Assembly (NCBI GenBank): GCA_019096065.1 | Contig: JAGUCH010000001.1 | Location: 7,626,001-7,690,000 of the forward strand | Reading direction: 5' to 3' | From: Paracyclopina nana | Lineage: Eukaryota; Arthropoda; Copepoda; Cyclopoida; Cyclopettidae | DNA: 64,000 bases | Shown here: one piece after another, positions 47,361-58,486 of the stretch | Layout of the letters: every line of letters begins with the position of its first letter | Numbering within the stretch: the stretch's first letter is position 1 | Translations under genes and position numbers: made by a program | Notes under the pieces: model-generated | The model's database searches: none | Told to the model about the DNA's origin: nothing | The model's input: the letters and a program-made list of their open reading frames with translations, nothing else

Positions 47361-50300
47361 TGTGTAAGCAACTGGACCTGACTACCTGGTCAATGTGCCC
47401 TACTTTGCTGTCAGAAGCATATCATTGTTTTAGCTGCATGCAAATACTAATAACTGCACTTATCAATTTTCATTCTGCCCATTTAAGCCATAACGAGAAG
47501 CTGATTAATTAACTCAAATGGTTACCGATAGTCATTAAAAGAAACCCGTAAACTTTTGCTAAAATTAAATCCATTTTGCGGTTGACTAAAAAAGAGCAGA
47601 AAATTAATTACCCTTTATAGTTGGGAGTAAGAATCAAGTAGCATGAGATAAAATAGTCTGCTAATAGTCTGAAGACTTGCATTTATTTGGGTCAATGCAA
47701 CGTTGCCTATTGCTCCCATGGGAAATTAGTTGCAGTTATTTTACTCGCGCTGGTTGAGCCTTGGCAATAAAAACAGGAAAGTGTGAGATATTTATCAATT
47801 GACTTTTGAAAGGACTCCTTAACGAAGCTTGATAATCGGGAAATAAATCGTTGCAGCGCAGTCAACATAAACACCAAATTATCTGATCATTATTGATGCT
47901 TGTTGTGGTACGCATATCGTTGGTTCTCAGCGTGAGCTTTATGCTTTATTTTTGATGGGAACACTCTCTGCACACTACAATTCTACTCTGAAAGTGAAAT
48001 CAGCTTTTTGGATCTTAAAAGAAAAAGTAGTTTTTGCAGCTGCCGAGGTTGGACACCCGCTATTTTTCGGTACGGTGGCAAAAAGGCATCCAAATTTTGG
48101 GGCAGAAAATGTCATACCCCACTGGGAAAGAGTTTGTCGTGGCTAAATTGAGGCAGGTGGGGGCGCGTGTACCGAGTTCTTTGACAAAGATCATCTTTGT
48201 CCGATTATTCGTAGGTGATTATCTTTGTCTCAATCAATACAACGTGCAAGACAGATGCCAATCTAAAAGCTTGCAGCCATGATTTGCATTATGTGCACAA
48301 GCTGAGCATAAAAATTAAGGAGGCAACAATCACATTAGACGCGCACAACTCCTTCATTCATAGGACTGGTTTTCAAGAGTAATACCAAGAATAATTTTCT
48401 TCGTTGAAAGGCACCGCGGGAATGAAACGACCAAGAAAAATACGAGCCTACATGCGAGTGCATACCTTTTTTCAGATTCAATCCACGGGGGACTACGGAC
48501 TTAACGTTGACCACAAAGGCAATGACACAGTCTCCTACATTATTTCATGTTTTCCCTGATTTATTGTAGATTGCCCTCAAAGGTGGAGCTTGCTGCATAA
48601 TAAAGGAATTCCAGCTGAATTATGGTTTCCATTTTTTACCTTTTTTTTAGACAAATTGCACTCATTTTTTCTGTTGGAGGAGTCGAATGACAAAAAATCG
48701 AATTGATTACTTTTTTTGATGACAATTTCAGATAGACCCCCATCGGAGAGTAAAAAATGGTTCTTTGTTAAAAGTTTATCAATTCCCCGTCTACTATAAG
48801 AGTTTTGACCTAAATAAGCACATATTTCCAAACTTCTTCTGCTGATGATGCTGTAACCGAATTTTTCAGCAAAAAGAAGAGATCATGCTCAGCCGTGCGA
48901 AAGGCAAATTATATCACGGATCAACACTCCGCCATTCAATCCGTTTCCGGCTGGAAAAGAAAGCTTGCGTGAGTGCGCGTGAAAAAAGTAGCTAACAGTT
49001 GATAACATGGTGCCAATCAAAGCCTCAATGAAGAGTGAAATTTTTTGCAGATGTTTGTCTCGAATTACGGCATTCAGTCACGTGTCTTGTAACATTTGAG
49101 ACATGTTGTCATTACCGCTGTGACAAATCTGAGCTTTTCAGAAGAAAGGGTTTCATTTTACTCTCTCTTCTGAAGGAAGTAATTTCCCGCCAAATGCGAG
49201 ATTGTTTGATGATCACGTAATGATCTCCTGTAGCTAAAGTTAAATCCGACACCATTCATTCATCATTGAATCGGGATCAGGAAGACTTTTCGAGAGGAGG
49301 AGTTGTAATCAAATCTTGATCCTTCTTGACCACGTGGCCTCATTATAAATGTAAACAAATTCGAAATGTGATTATCTTAAAAGTGCTACGTAGAGACCAC
49401 CAGGTCCTCTTTTATCTATTGACAAATCTTGATGGGTCCCGCTTTCGGGTTAACTTGCCACCCCAGAGGAGGTCTATATTTGGCCACGAGTCGGGCAATT
49501 CGTTTTCCTCCTATATTACATCCCAAATTGATCTTGCCTTACTAGGGAATTTCTTCCTGGTAATGAATCTCTTCAGGTCGCGTGGACTATCAGAAATTGA
49601 GACATTACTACTAGGTGGGAAAACAGCATTTTTTGGGTGAAAAATCTAGTTAAGTTTGTTGATTGACAAGTGAAATTGCATTCCGCATTCCCCGCAGCAA
49701 TTCAGTAAGTTGTAACCTAATTTTGAGTTGTTAGTTAAAGGGTAGGTGGCCGCAGCCATCATGGTTATTGGGCATTTGTGGTTGGAGAAATATTAATTGT
49801 CTCGTGGAACTATGTTAATTGCTACGTTTTTAATTGCTGCTTGCGGACCCCATCAATCTTTCACAAACTTCAAAAGACGAATGGGGCATACGGAGCACAG
49901 TCGGCCGTTTCCTCGCTCTTTTGTCAGGAAAAGAAAGCTAGCCAAGAAATACAGTCACACTCGATCTTTAAGAGTGAGATAATTTGTGTTTTTTTTAATA
50001 ATAGTCCCTATGTGTCTGGAGTAACATCTTCGCATAGTGGGTGACGAATTGCTCTCATTTGCGTGCCCCCCGAAAAACAATAAATTCTACTTTGCCATTC
50101 AAGAACAAAAGTAGCTCAAGGTAAAAAATGGGATTTGCTACCTCGCTACAATAGAGGACCTGACTTTTGAGACAAAAAACTGCCAGCCAAATTTGTCCAC
50201 AAATCTTTGGTTAAAAATGTGAGGCTAAAATTACTAAAATTAGGAAAGCAAAGGAAAAAAAGGTATTCATGGCTATTACAATGGCCGCAACGCGTGCGCT

Positions 50301-51266
50301 GTGTTCAAATGCTCAGAGGGAAAATTATCCTCTGAGTGCTCAGTAAACATATTAATTTTAGAATTATTTGTCTCACTGTTTCAACCTGTCGGAATCATGA
50401 AGCGGGCCCACGAGGCAGCCCTCGTTTGCATATGTTGTTCATGCATGTGCCTAGGTTTTCCGCGCTATGAAATCGCGGCTTCTTTATCCCACTTGATCTG
50501 TTGACATCTAAAAGCGCAGCTGATTTTCCGCCACGGGTGTCATGCCACAATTGGCCAAGCAGTGTGTGTAAACACGCGTGGGGACACCCTGGCCACCTCA
50601 TGCGCCTTTGAGGCCCCCCGAGAAGTGTGCCTACCTATCTAGAAGACCCTTGCTGGGCCCCCTTGCGGGGAACAACACCCTACTCCACCGGCAAATCACT
50701 CCATTTAGACCCGAATTACGCGCAGCGAAACGCCAGCAACGAAATTCAATCGTGTGCAAGTTAGTGGTATTTTTTACGCTGCTGCGCCATTGCCGCGGCA
50801 AAAGCTAGTCTGCATGTGAGAAAGCTCCTCCTTCTTGAGCTCTCCCCGGTGGTGATGATGCTTGAATCGCCGTGCGGAACAAGCAGTGAAAAAAGAGAAA
50901 GCCTGCTTTGATGGCACTTGATCCGTTCGCCTCGAGTGGGCTCCCGTGAGGTAGCACAGATCTGCAGTTGGTCAACAATGGTGTTATCGTCGCAGGCGAC
51001 GTCGTCGTGATCGGACAAGAAGTCGCGAGGCTCCGTCCGCTCACTGCGATGATCGTGAGTTGCTCGGAGTAGTTCGCGGTTCCCGCGGAGCGCTAACCAC
51101 ATTCCCGCCGCGGAGACCCAGCGCCAGTTCAGCCCGGACTCGTCGCAAGGTCAGACGTGTACGTCACGTACCCCCTCCCGAAAGGTCCCAGCAAGGCTTC
51201 ACTTTTTATTTAGACTCTAGGGGTCTTCTGGACCCCGCCAGGATCTCAGCATCATCATCTTCATAT
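47361..51266. other. Intergenic and leader region upstream of Zic copy 2
   Basis: The first 3 kb is AT-rich with no supported gene. From about 50.5 kb the sequence turns GC- and CpG-rich, as it does before Zic copy 1, marking the promoter and 5' leader. A donor-like ATGATC|GTGAGT at about 51055 and acceptor-like TTTATTTAG or GACTCTAG near 51217-51224 suggest a leader intron just before the start codon. No TATA box stands out. Confidence 0.5.
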
Positions 51267-52935
51267 ATGTGCAACACCATGCTAGGACCCTACCCGTCAG
51301 CTCCGGCGGTTCACAGTGCTCCCACGCCGATTAAAATGTCGCCTAATCACGAAAACATCGCCACCTCCACTTCGGCCTCAACAGCTCCCTACTACAGCGG
51401 ACAGAATGGCTACCACAGCCACTACGCCAGCCTTCTGCGTAGGGACATGTCCTCCTACGACCATGGCATGTTCGCTCCTCCCGACCCCTTCACCGGCCTC
51501 CATGACCCCTCTGCCAGGTTGGCTGGCATGGACTGGTCGGCTGGCCATCAGATGTCAGCAGCTAGCAACCAAATGTACACGCCCTACATGAACGGCATGA
51601 GCATGGCCCATCACGCTGCGGCCGCGGCCGCACCCGGGGCCTTTTTCCGCTACATGAGACAGCCTGGCCTCAAACAGGAGCAGACTTGCATGTGGATCGA
51701 TCCCGACATGCCCTCGCCGAGGAAGCCGTGCAATAAGATTTTCGGCTCGTTGCACGAGATTGTCACCCACATCACGGTGGAGCACGTTGGAGGCCCAGAA
51801 ATGTCGAACCACACGTGCTACTGGCAGAACTGTGCGCGCGAGCTGAGGCCGTTCAAGGCCAAGTACAAATTGGTCAATCACATTCGGGTTCACACGGGTG
51901 AAAAGCCGTTCCCTTGCCCCTTTCCAGGCTGCGGAAAAGTGTTTGCCCGCTCCGAGAACCTCAAGATCCACAAGCGAATTCACACAGGTGAGAGCTGTTC
52001 ATATATATGACTACATTTAGCATAAACATACTTCTGCTGGCGAAACATCGTTAATCAGTCAAGATGTAGAGCAGCTTGTGTATATTTTCTCAAATTTGTC
52101 CTTGGAGTCAGCAGATGACCAAATAGCTCTGAATGCGTGAGCTTGACCGTTGACAGATTTGTATATTGGAACATCTGCCAAGACGATGATCGGAAGTTGT
52201 TTTCCTCATTAGTGCTGTTTTTTGACACGTGCCATATTAAGCGCAGTACTTTTATACATATCCCCCTTGGGAGTTGGCTATTTGCTGGGGATTAGACACC
52301 ATTAATAAATCTCCTTAAAATGAGAATTAATTTCGAGTCAGTCTATCAGAATTTGCAAATTCCGATGGTCAAACAGTTTGACTGGCTATTTAGAAACAAT
52401 TGTTTACGCTTTTTCGCCGGATTGGTTCTTGTCTGAAAATTCCTTCGCTTGATGAGATGATTATTGCACGTGGACTAAGACTATAATTGCATTTTTCACT
52501 TGTTCCAGGAGAGAAACCGTTTCGTTGCGAATTTGAGGGCTGCGACCGCAGATTTGCCAACTCTAGTGACCGAAAGAAGCACAGTCATGTCCACACGAGC
52601 GACAAGCCCTACAACTGCAAAGTCAGAGGTTGCGACAAGTCCTACACTCACCCTTCCAGTCTGAGGAAACACATGAAGGTAATAAGATCTATCTGATCAG
52701 CGCGTAGAATTCAAATTTTAAGAGCACTGTGCCAGCGCAGCGCAGCGTCATTTGAGTGATTCATTAACGCCACGGTTACCCATTATTGCAGGTTCATGGC
52801 AAGGACGCGGTTCTAGCTTACGATTCGGACGAGGAGTCCATCTCTGAAAACACGACATCGCCCCACAACAACACCACCTCTTTGGCCTCACCCGATAGCG
52901 AGCACGGCCATGACAACAACAACTCGAGTCACTTG

Positions 52936-52967
<32 letters not shown>

Positions 52968-53349
52968 ACAGCAACAACAGCAGCAACAACAACAGCAGCA
53001 GCAGCTCCATACCTCCAATTCAGTCAGCATAGGCTCTTCTCCCGCCAACTTGACAGGTCTTTCTAGCCATTATGGAGGCCAATATCATTACCAACACCAA
53101 ATGGCGCCTCACCAGTCCTCTTTGGACTTCAAGCCACAATACTTGGCCGATTGGTATACCCATGCCCACGGCATGACCTCCATCGGAGGCATGTCGAGGT
53201 ATGACCCCGCTGCAGTGTCAATCGGGTCCAAGCACTCGCACCATGTGTCTGCTGCGCTTCCAACTCCACCCAGTTCTGGCCACTCCCCGATTCAAAGCTT
53301 GTCTAATCACTTACATTTGTTGCCCTCGACCTCGGCGGCTTACACTTAA
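51267..53349 (+). CDS. Zic/odd-paired zinc-finger transcription factor, copy 2
   Basis: Paralogue of copy 1 in the same orientation. Exons 51267-51987, 52509-52678 and 52792-53349 encode 482 aa, with both introns at exactly the positions used in copy 1 (521 and 113 nt long here). N-terminal motifs are shorter variants of copy 1: ASLLRRD (about residues 54-60), DPFTGLHDP, an alanine tract and PGAFFRYMR. The five zinc fingers start near residue 141 (CMWIDP) and fingers 4-5 are almost identical to copy 1 ([35 protein letters not shown]). The tail begins VHGKDA, has a 23-residue glutamine tract, then DWYTHAHG and [15 protein letters not shown], which parallel DWY and [11 protein letters not shown] of copy 1. 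The open frame extends upstream without ATG; MCNTML is the first start. Confidence 0.95.
52936..53004 (+). repeat. CAG/CAA tract, 23 glutamines in Zic copy 2
   Basis: Mixed CAG and CAA codons, so the repeat is partly stabilised against slippage. It lies between the zinc fingers and the conserved tail motifs. Copy 1 has much shorter, interrupted Q runs at the equivalent place. Confidence 0.9.
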
Positions 53350-53859
53350 AAGAAGAAGAAGCATTATTGAACTGATCTCATCCTAGTGGTTTATTATTAT
53401 TATAATTTGCACAAAGTACAACAAGATATGATCTACCCACCTATTGTATTATAGTGTTTGAATATTAGTATGCTATCTCTATTTGTGATGATCTTACTCA
53501 TGCCAACAACTACTCCTATGCAATTTCTCTGTTATACAAAAAGAAAGACCCTTACACGATGCCAATGACAAATTAAAAGTTCTTTCGAGCCTTCTTAGCT
53601 TATTTGTTGCGTTGCAGTACGTTTATTCACCATCACCATATCATCACAGATACCTTCGATGAGTGTCAGCATTAGATCAATCATGATAGCTCAAATCAAT
53701 CAAAAAATAGTGCACATGCATAGTAGTTAAAAGTACATAATTATAAGGTGCCTTGAATGTGAGCCCTATTACTGGTTAAGGTAGTGCTAATAATTGGTAC
53801 GGCCGCGCACAACTTTAAAGGGAGGTTGGGAGTGTAATCCAAGTATTAACTTCCGAAAG
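53350..53859. other. Convergent 3' region, Zic copy 2 / methyltransferase
   Basis: About 0.5 kb of AT-rich sequence with TTATTATTAT and an ATTAAA hexamer near 53574 that could serve Zic copy 2. It separates two convergent genes. No ORF. Confidence 0.5.
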
Positions 53860-54663
53860 CTACTCCAGCTTATAAACTGATAGCAGAAAGTGATCCATTT
53901 TCAACACGTTGAACATTTCCTTTATGTCCTCTTTAAAGGCGATTTCGAGTCGGCCAATTTGATTGGCCTCAGGCAAGAATTTTGCGGCCACCTTTTCCAG
54001 CTCATCAACGTGATGGAAACCCTCATCCATCACATCGAAAGCCTCTTTCTTGCTGTCTTTGGCAGACTCATGACCATGATGATGATAGCCATGCTTGTGG
54101 TGATGGCCATGTTTGTGCTCATGATGAGCATGAGCCAAGCTATTGGGGATCTTGTGAGGGCCAGTGGTGCTTATTCCCTCCAGAAACATGTAAAACTTGG
54201 GCTTCAAAGCTTTGATGCCATCAAAAAACTTGCCGTAGTCCTCCTCTGGTACTTGACAGAACACACCAGAATGGTAGACCAAATCGAAGGTATCCACATC
54301 TTGAATGACGTTGTAGTTGAAACCATCAATCTCTTTGAGGTGATAGTCTGGATGGTTCTCTTTATTGACAGCAATAGCCTTTGGGCTTGGGTCAATGCCA
54401 TAAAGGTTGGAGGCTTTTGCCCCCATTTTCTCCATGATAGCCATTTTCCCGCCTGATGAGCAGCCCACATCGATGATCTTGGCCTCCTCTAAGTTGAACC
54501 CATTTTCCTTCAGAAATCCCAAAGCAGTGGAGAAAATATCAAACCCGGAGGTGTTGAAATATTTTTCCATTTCCTGGGCATGCCCTTCAGCAGAGCTAGG
54601 ATTGATTTCAGCGAATTTGTCACCAGCTTCACCTTTCCAATCGAACTCCTTAGTTTCGGCCAT
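53860..54663 (-). CDS. SAM-dependent methyltransferase with histidine-rich loop
   Basis: A single-exon gene of 267 aa. Class I methyltransferase motifs are clear: motif I IIDVGCSSGGKM (about residues 63-74), post-I acidic turn YGIDPSPKAIAVN, the FDLVYHSGVFCQVP motif IV region and LKPKFYMFLEGIS. Between core and C-terminal helix lies an insert with 13 His in 22 residues (HAHHEHKHGHHH... about 177-198), a probable Zn/Ni/Cu-binding loop, flanked by a charged segment. The C terminus is well formed (FLLSVYKLE). There is no signal peptide. Substrate is unknown; neither the DOT1, PRMT nor ribosomal RNA families are matched. Its upstream neighbour ATG4 ends only 232 bp before this start, so the promoter must be compact. 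The lack of introns is compatible with retroposition or lateral gain, without proving either. Confidence 0.88.
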   Translation of the reverse strand: MAETKEFDWKGEAGDKFAEINPSSAEGHAQEMEKYFNTSGFDIFSTALGFLKENGFNLEEAKIIDVGCSSGGKMAIMEKMGAKASNLYGIDPSPKAIAVNKENHPDYHLKEIDGFNYNVIQDVDTFDLVYHSGVFCQVPEEDYGKFFDGIKALKPKFYMFLEGISTTGPHKIPNSLAHAHHEHKHGHHHKHGYHHHGHESAKDSKKEAFDVMDEGFHHVDELEKVAAKFLPEANQIGRLEIAFKEDIKEMFNVLKMDHFLLSVYKLE

Positions 54664-54891
54664 CTTGCAAGAGCGAGAAAAGGTTTGCGACTGTTCCGAG
54701 TATTTTTCGAACTAGGAGTGCCAACCTTTCGTACCAGTTTGGCATAAGAGGCCAGGTACAAATAGACACCAAAATTGTTCCTGGGCGTACTAAATCAAAA
54801 ACAGCTAGATATGCATTAGGAGATAAACAGCTTGAAGCAAGAGAGCGCAAGTTTCCCAGGATTGAAACTAGCAACCTATCTTATGTGTACT

Positions 54892-54897
54892 TTTATT
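54892..54897 (-). terminator. Poly(A) signal overlapping the ATG4 stop codon
   Basis: On the minus strand the sequence TTATAATAAAAG contains the TAA stop (54898-54896) and AATAAA sharing two bases with it. Confidence 0.55.
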
Positions 54898-57811
54898 ATA
54901 ACAATTCAAATTCGTCATCAGATGTGTTGAAAGTATCCACAGGCTCGAGAGCCTTCAAATTATCATCTGGGGGCGTTTCGTAGATTTCAAACATGGCACC
55001 TTTTCCCTTGCAGATGCTTGTGCTGATTTGGCGGGTCAAATCAAGGAAGCTCGATTCGGTAGGACAGAAAAAGCACTGGAAAAAAAGATAAGGACTTATC
55101 TCCATTTATTGGCATTTAGTTCTGATAAGTTTGTTAGTCATGTATTTTTACTCTTTTGTATATTTCGCTGCGTGCTTGGAGTTTTCTCAGCACATAGCAG
55201 CAAATTCATTTTGTGAACAGTGTAGGTGCGTCTTTGAAGAAGTCACCCCGCTGATTGATTGTTCGCAAAAGGATTTTGCTGAAGCAGTGTGGACCATTCC
55301 TGAAGAAAGGCTTAATGAACGATTGGTTGACATTGACTATGAAGAAAACCAAATAACCACTATTCCTATAATTCCTTCAATCCCAGTGGAACGCCTGTCA
55401 TTCAGGAAAAACAAAATCTTATCCATAGCTGATGGAGCATTTGAAAACCTCTCATTTCTGGCATACCTCGATCTTGGCTTCAATAACTTGGAAAATGTCA
55501 CTCAAAACACATTTATGGGGCCCCAGAGGCCGAATCAAGGGAATCCATCTCCAATTCTAGGCCTAGATCTGTCATTCAACAAGATCACGATTTTACCGAG
55601 GACAGCATTTGAGTACCTAGTCAACTTGGAGGAAATTGTCCTGAGTGGCAATCCTCTACAAATAGTCGATAACCGTCCGACTGCAACTGCAATAGGATCA
55701 TTGACAAGATTGGTTCAACTTGATATAGCCTACACTGGTACCGAAACATTTCAACGAAACTTTTTCAAAGGCTTACCCAACTTAAAAAAGTTAAACTTGG
55801 CTGGAAACAAGTTTCAAATTGTTCCTACAGAAATTATCTACAATGGAGAAAACCTGCTAGAGCTAATTTTAGATGATAACCCCATTGAAGAGCTACGGTC
55901 GCACTCTTTTAATGGTATGGGAGCATTGGTATCGTTAAGTCTCTCAAACATGTCGAGCCTTTCAGCAATTCACGAGGCAGCATTTTCCAGCCTCAGAAGC
56001 CTGGAAGTCTTAAGACTGGAATCGAATAAAATGCTAGGATTTATCGATCCAGACGCATTTGTGGACTTTCAGTACCCCATGGTTCTGAAAGAGCTGTATT
56101 TATCCAACAATTTCCTAAGATATCTGCCAAGAGGAATGCTCCCCGAACTGAAGGACTTACAAAACACAAGCTTGCAATTGCTAAAAGTTGAAGGCAACCA
56201 ATGGGAATGCGACTGTCATAACATGTGGCTGATAGATATACTCAAGAGCGAAAAGTATGCGGAAAATGCAAAAACGGGCCATTGCACTAGACCTTCGATG
56301 CTAAAAGGAGTTACTTTTGCAAACTTGAAGAAGGAAGATCTACCTTGTGAACATGAAGATGACTACGATCCAACTAAAATAAATTTTGGGCTGCCGAATC
56401 CAAAGAAAACAGGGGCAAATAAAAAGCCCTTGTTTTTAATTCTTGCGACTGGAAGTGTCCTGACTATCCTCGGATCAGTAGCTTTTGTAACTATACTACA
56501 CCTTAAACGCAACCAAAAAATAAGCTACAGCCGATTGGCTGGTTTCAAAATTCACTTCAGAAGAAGAAGAGGCACGATCGAGGAAGAGATAAGAACTACT
56601 AGCACTACTCTAGACAATACTGTGTATAGAGAAAATCCAACAACTATGCCAATATAAACCAAAAATAAATGAGTATTTACCAAAGCTATGCTTGGGTCCA
56701 GTTGGTCCATATGCCACCTATAAAACTGCTCCGTGTGATAAGAAGCATCAGCCTCTTCTTCGTCAGGATTTGATTTAGATCCCACTGACATCGATGGTTG
56801 AGTGACATGAGGATCTAGGCAAATAAGGTCATCACAGGTGTAGCCGAGATAAAAGAGAGCATGGTTTGGACGGCCTCCAATTACTCCAGCGCATTGTTCA
56901 AGCTCAAAGCATGCCTTTCAAATGTTGGATAAAAGTCAAGTTGACCATAGATAATGTTAATAGCGAGTACTTTGAGGGAACTGAAGTATGTAGGATTGAT
57001 TTCATTGATGCCAAGTCTCACGGGAACAAAGAGAAGTAGAGGTTTCCAAGGCCCTTCTTTAAGGCCGGATGTCAAAATCTCTGAAGTGATGAGCGCGTTG
57101 TTCATTGCAATGAAAACATTGAGCCTCTGTTCATGATCAAATGCAGTCATCTTCCTGATTGCCTGAGCGACAGCATTGGGGCCAAACCAAGTTCCCACTG
57201 GCCTCTGATCGGAGCTCACCATAGACAGCTGGTGTACGCCAAAAAGAGCTGATCTGTCATCGTTGAAAAGCGGGAGAATGTCCAAGTACTGAGGAGAAGC
57301 CTCAGAAGGACTCCAACGAAAATCCCTTCCTAAGTAGAGCCTGTAATTCCATGAAAATAAGTGCGCTCAAAAACGATATAACTGTTTGTCACGTACCTTT
57401 GAAGGCACTCTGCCACCACCATTTGGCCACATCTCAACATGCATCCCCAGCCTCTGTCCGAGGTCATTCCAGATTCGCCAATGGCAGGGAAATCCTTGCG
57501 ATACGAGAACCACAGTCTACTACGAACTTCTCTCTTCAAAATATGTAAATCTAAAAGAACAACGGTGAAGCTTATTTTCATTAACAAGATTATGATGAAC
57601 CCATACCTGACTGTGAAAGGTACTTGCGACCCAAAATCCATACAACATCGTCACCTCCGTTTGGCTTTTCGGAAAATGGAATAGCTGCTTGCGATGTTGA
57701 AGAGTCCCCACCAGTCAGGCTTCCAGTCATTTGCTGAAGCTGTGAAGCTGCTTTGGCGATAAAAGAGGATCCCGAAGCCGCGCCCAATGTCTCCCAAGAG
57801 GAGAGATCCAT
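54896..57811 (-). CDS. ATG4: Autophagy cysteine protease ATG4, five coding exons
   Basis: Processes Atg8/GABARAP-type proteins to expose the C-terminal glycine and removes them from lipids. Minus-strand exons 57811-57607, 57550-57397, 57340-56971, 56914-56681 and 55075-54896 agree in phase and encode 380 aa. Signature blocks are WILGRKY, LWFSYRKDFPAIG, SDRGWGCMLRCGQM with catalytic Cys105, LGRDFRW, GTWFGPNAVAQ, VIGGRPNHALFYLGY and CLDPHVTQP with Asp277 and His279 completing the triad. The exon 4/5 join DPSIAL|CFFCPTE rebuilds a conserved motif. The last residues FELL after an acidic stretch (DDE) form a C-terminal LIR for Atg8 binding. Three introns are 56 nt; the last is 1,605 nt and contains another gene. 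A 5' UTR exon is likely from 58119 upward (intron 57846-58118). Confidence 0.96.
55140..56657 (+). CDS. Leucine-rich-repeat single-pass receptor, nested in an ATG4 intron
   Basis: An intronless gene of 505 aa on the strand opposite to ATG4. It starts with a hydrophobic leader (MYFYSFVYFAACLEFS), then an LRR N-terminal cap (CEQCRC...C), about ten leucine-rich repeats (e.g. LAYLDLGFNNLENV, LLELILDDNPIEEL, LKELYLSNNFLRYLP) and a C-terminal cap (WECDCHNMWLIDIL...C...C). After an acidic juxtamembrane stretch comes one membrane helix (about residues 431-452, FLILATGSVLTILGSVAFVTI) and a short, arginine-rich cytosolic tail. There is no kinase, TIR or Ig domain. It resembles adhesion or neuronal LRR proteins, but no orthologue is recognised. 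The ATG is 65 nt from the ATG4 acceptor, so its leader probably overlaps the ATG4 last exon antisense. The longer frame begins at TTG, hence this start. Confidence 0.92.
   Translation: MYFYSFVYFAACLEFSQHIAANSFCEQCRCVFEEVTPLIDCSQKDFAEAVWTIPEERLNERLVDIDYEENQITTIPIIPSIPVERLSFRKNKILSIADGAFENLSFLAYLDLGFNNLENVTQNTFMGPQRPNQGNPSPILGLDLSFNKITILPRTAFEYLVNLEEIVLSGNPLQIVDNRPTATAIGSLTRLVQLDIAYTGTETFQRNFFKGLPNLKKLNLAGNKFQIVPTEIIYNGENLLELILDDNPIEELRSHSFNGMGALVSLSLSNMSSLSAIHEAAFSSLRSLEVLRLESNKMLGFIDPDAFVDFQYPMVLKELYLSNNFLRYLPRGMLPELKDLQNTSLQLLKVEGNQWECDCHNMWLIDILKSEKYAENAKTGHCTRPSMLKGVTFANLKKEDLPCEHEDDYDPTKINFGLPNPKKTGANKKPLFLILATGSVLTILGSVAFVTILHLKRNQKISYSRLAGFKIHFRRRRGTIEEEIRTTSTTLDNTVYRENPTTMPI
56664..56669 (+). 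terminator. Poly(A) signal of the nested LRR gene
   Basis: AATAAA seven bases after the stop and 12 bases before the ATG4 exon boundary at 56681, so cleavage would occur at or within antisense ATG4 exon sequence. Confidence 0.6.
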
Positions 57812-57845
57812 TGTAAGATTCTCCAAACAAAGAGTCAAAGACGTA

Positions 57846-58486
57846 CTAGAAAAAGTCAACTTCAGATGTCAAATGAAATTCTGACTGGCAGTCTTTCTGC
57901 CGTTCGCCAACTTGAGTAAAAGCTGCCGTTTGGCAGAAAAAGTAAACATCTTCGCAAAAAAATTCTGCCTGTTCGTAACTTTTCAGGCACAAAATATTTT
58001 GTTTACACTTTCAAAATTAATAACATCTAATCAATTTTCATTTACAATGGGAGATGGCTGACATCACAAAATCTTGCTTATAGAAATACAATTTTCCAGT
58101 TAAATAAAGGGTAATTACCTCGTTGAGAAGATTTCAAATGATTAAGTCGAGGTGTTTTTCGATCCGTTGTGGCTTTGACGTTTCAGGCGCAACGAGAAAA
58201 TAATCTGTAAAAAGTTCGAAATTTTAAATCTGCCAGGCAAGTGCTGCAACAGGTTGTGAGTGTTGTTCTTTTTTCTTCTGTGACCTAACGCTCAATAAAA
58301 GGCCCATTAGGTTCGAAAATTCGTCGCCATTTCCGAATTTCCTCCACATACTTCACAGCCAGCCCAATTCAACTTTCACCTTGACTCACGGCACGAGGTA
58401 GTAAAAAGTGCTGCTGCTGCTGCTGCCACTAGGCGATGTCCGTTCCACGATCGATAAGTTTTGAGCTATCCTGAAATGGCCTCGCT
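57846..58486. promoter_or_regulatory. Head-to-head promoter region, ATG4 / RAP1GAP
   Basis: ATG4 (minus) and RAP1GAP (plus) diverge from here. On the minus strand CTCAACGAG|GTAATTACC at 58118 is a donor-like site that pairs with TTTTTCTAG|TAC at 57846, defining a 5' UTR intron for ATG4. Its non-coding first exon would start in 58119-58250. The RAP1GAP leader carries a CTG run and an upstream ATG (58476) that is out of frame and overlaps the main start. A shared bidirectional promoter is inferred from spacing only. Confidence 0.5.
58411..58426 (+). repeat. CTG trinucleotide run in the RAP1GAP leader
   Basis: Five CTG units about 60 bp upstream of the start codon; potentially length-variable in the 5' UTR. 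Confidence 0.75.

Noticed and set aside
53890-54456. 188-codon plus-strand frame over the methyltransferase
   Set aside because: Shadow of the real minus-strand gene; its Met/His-rich composition mirrors the histidine codons.
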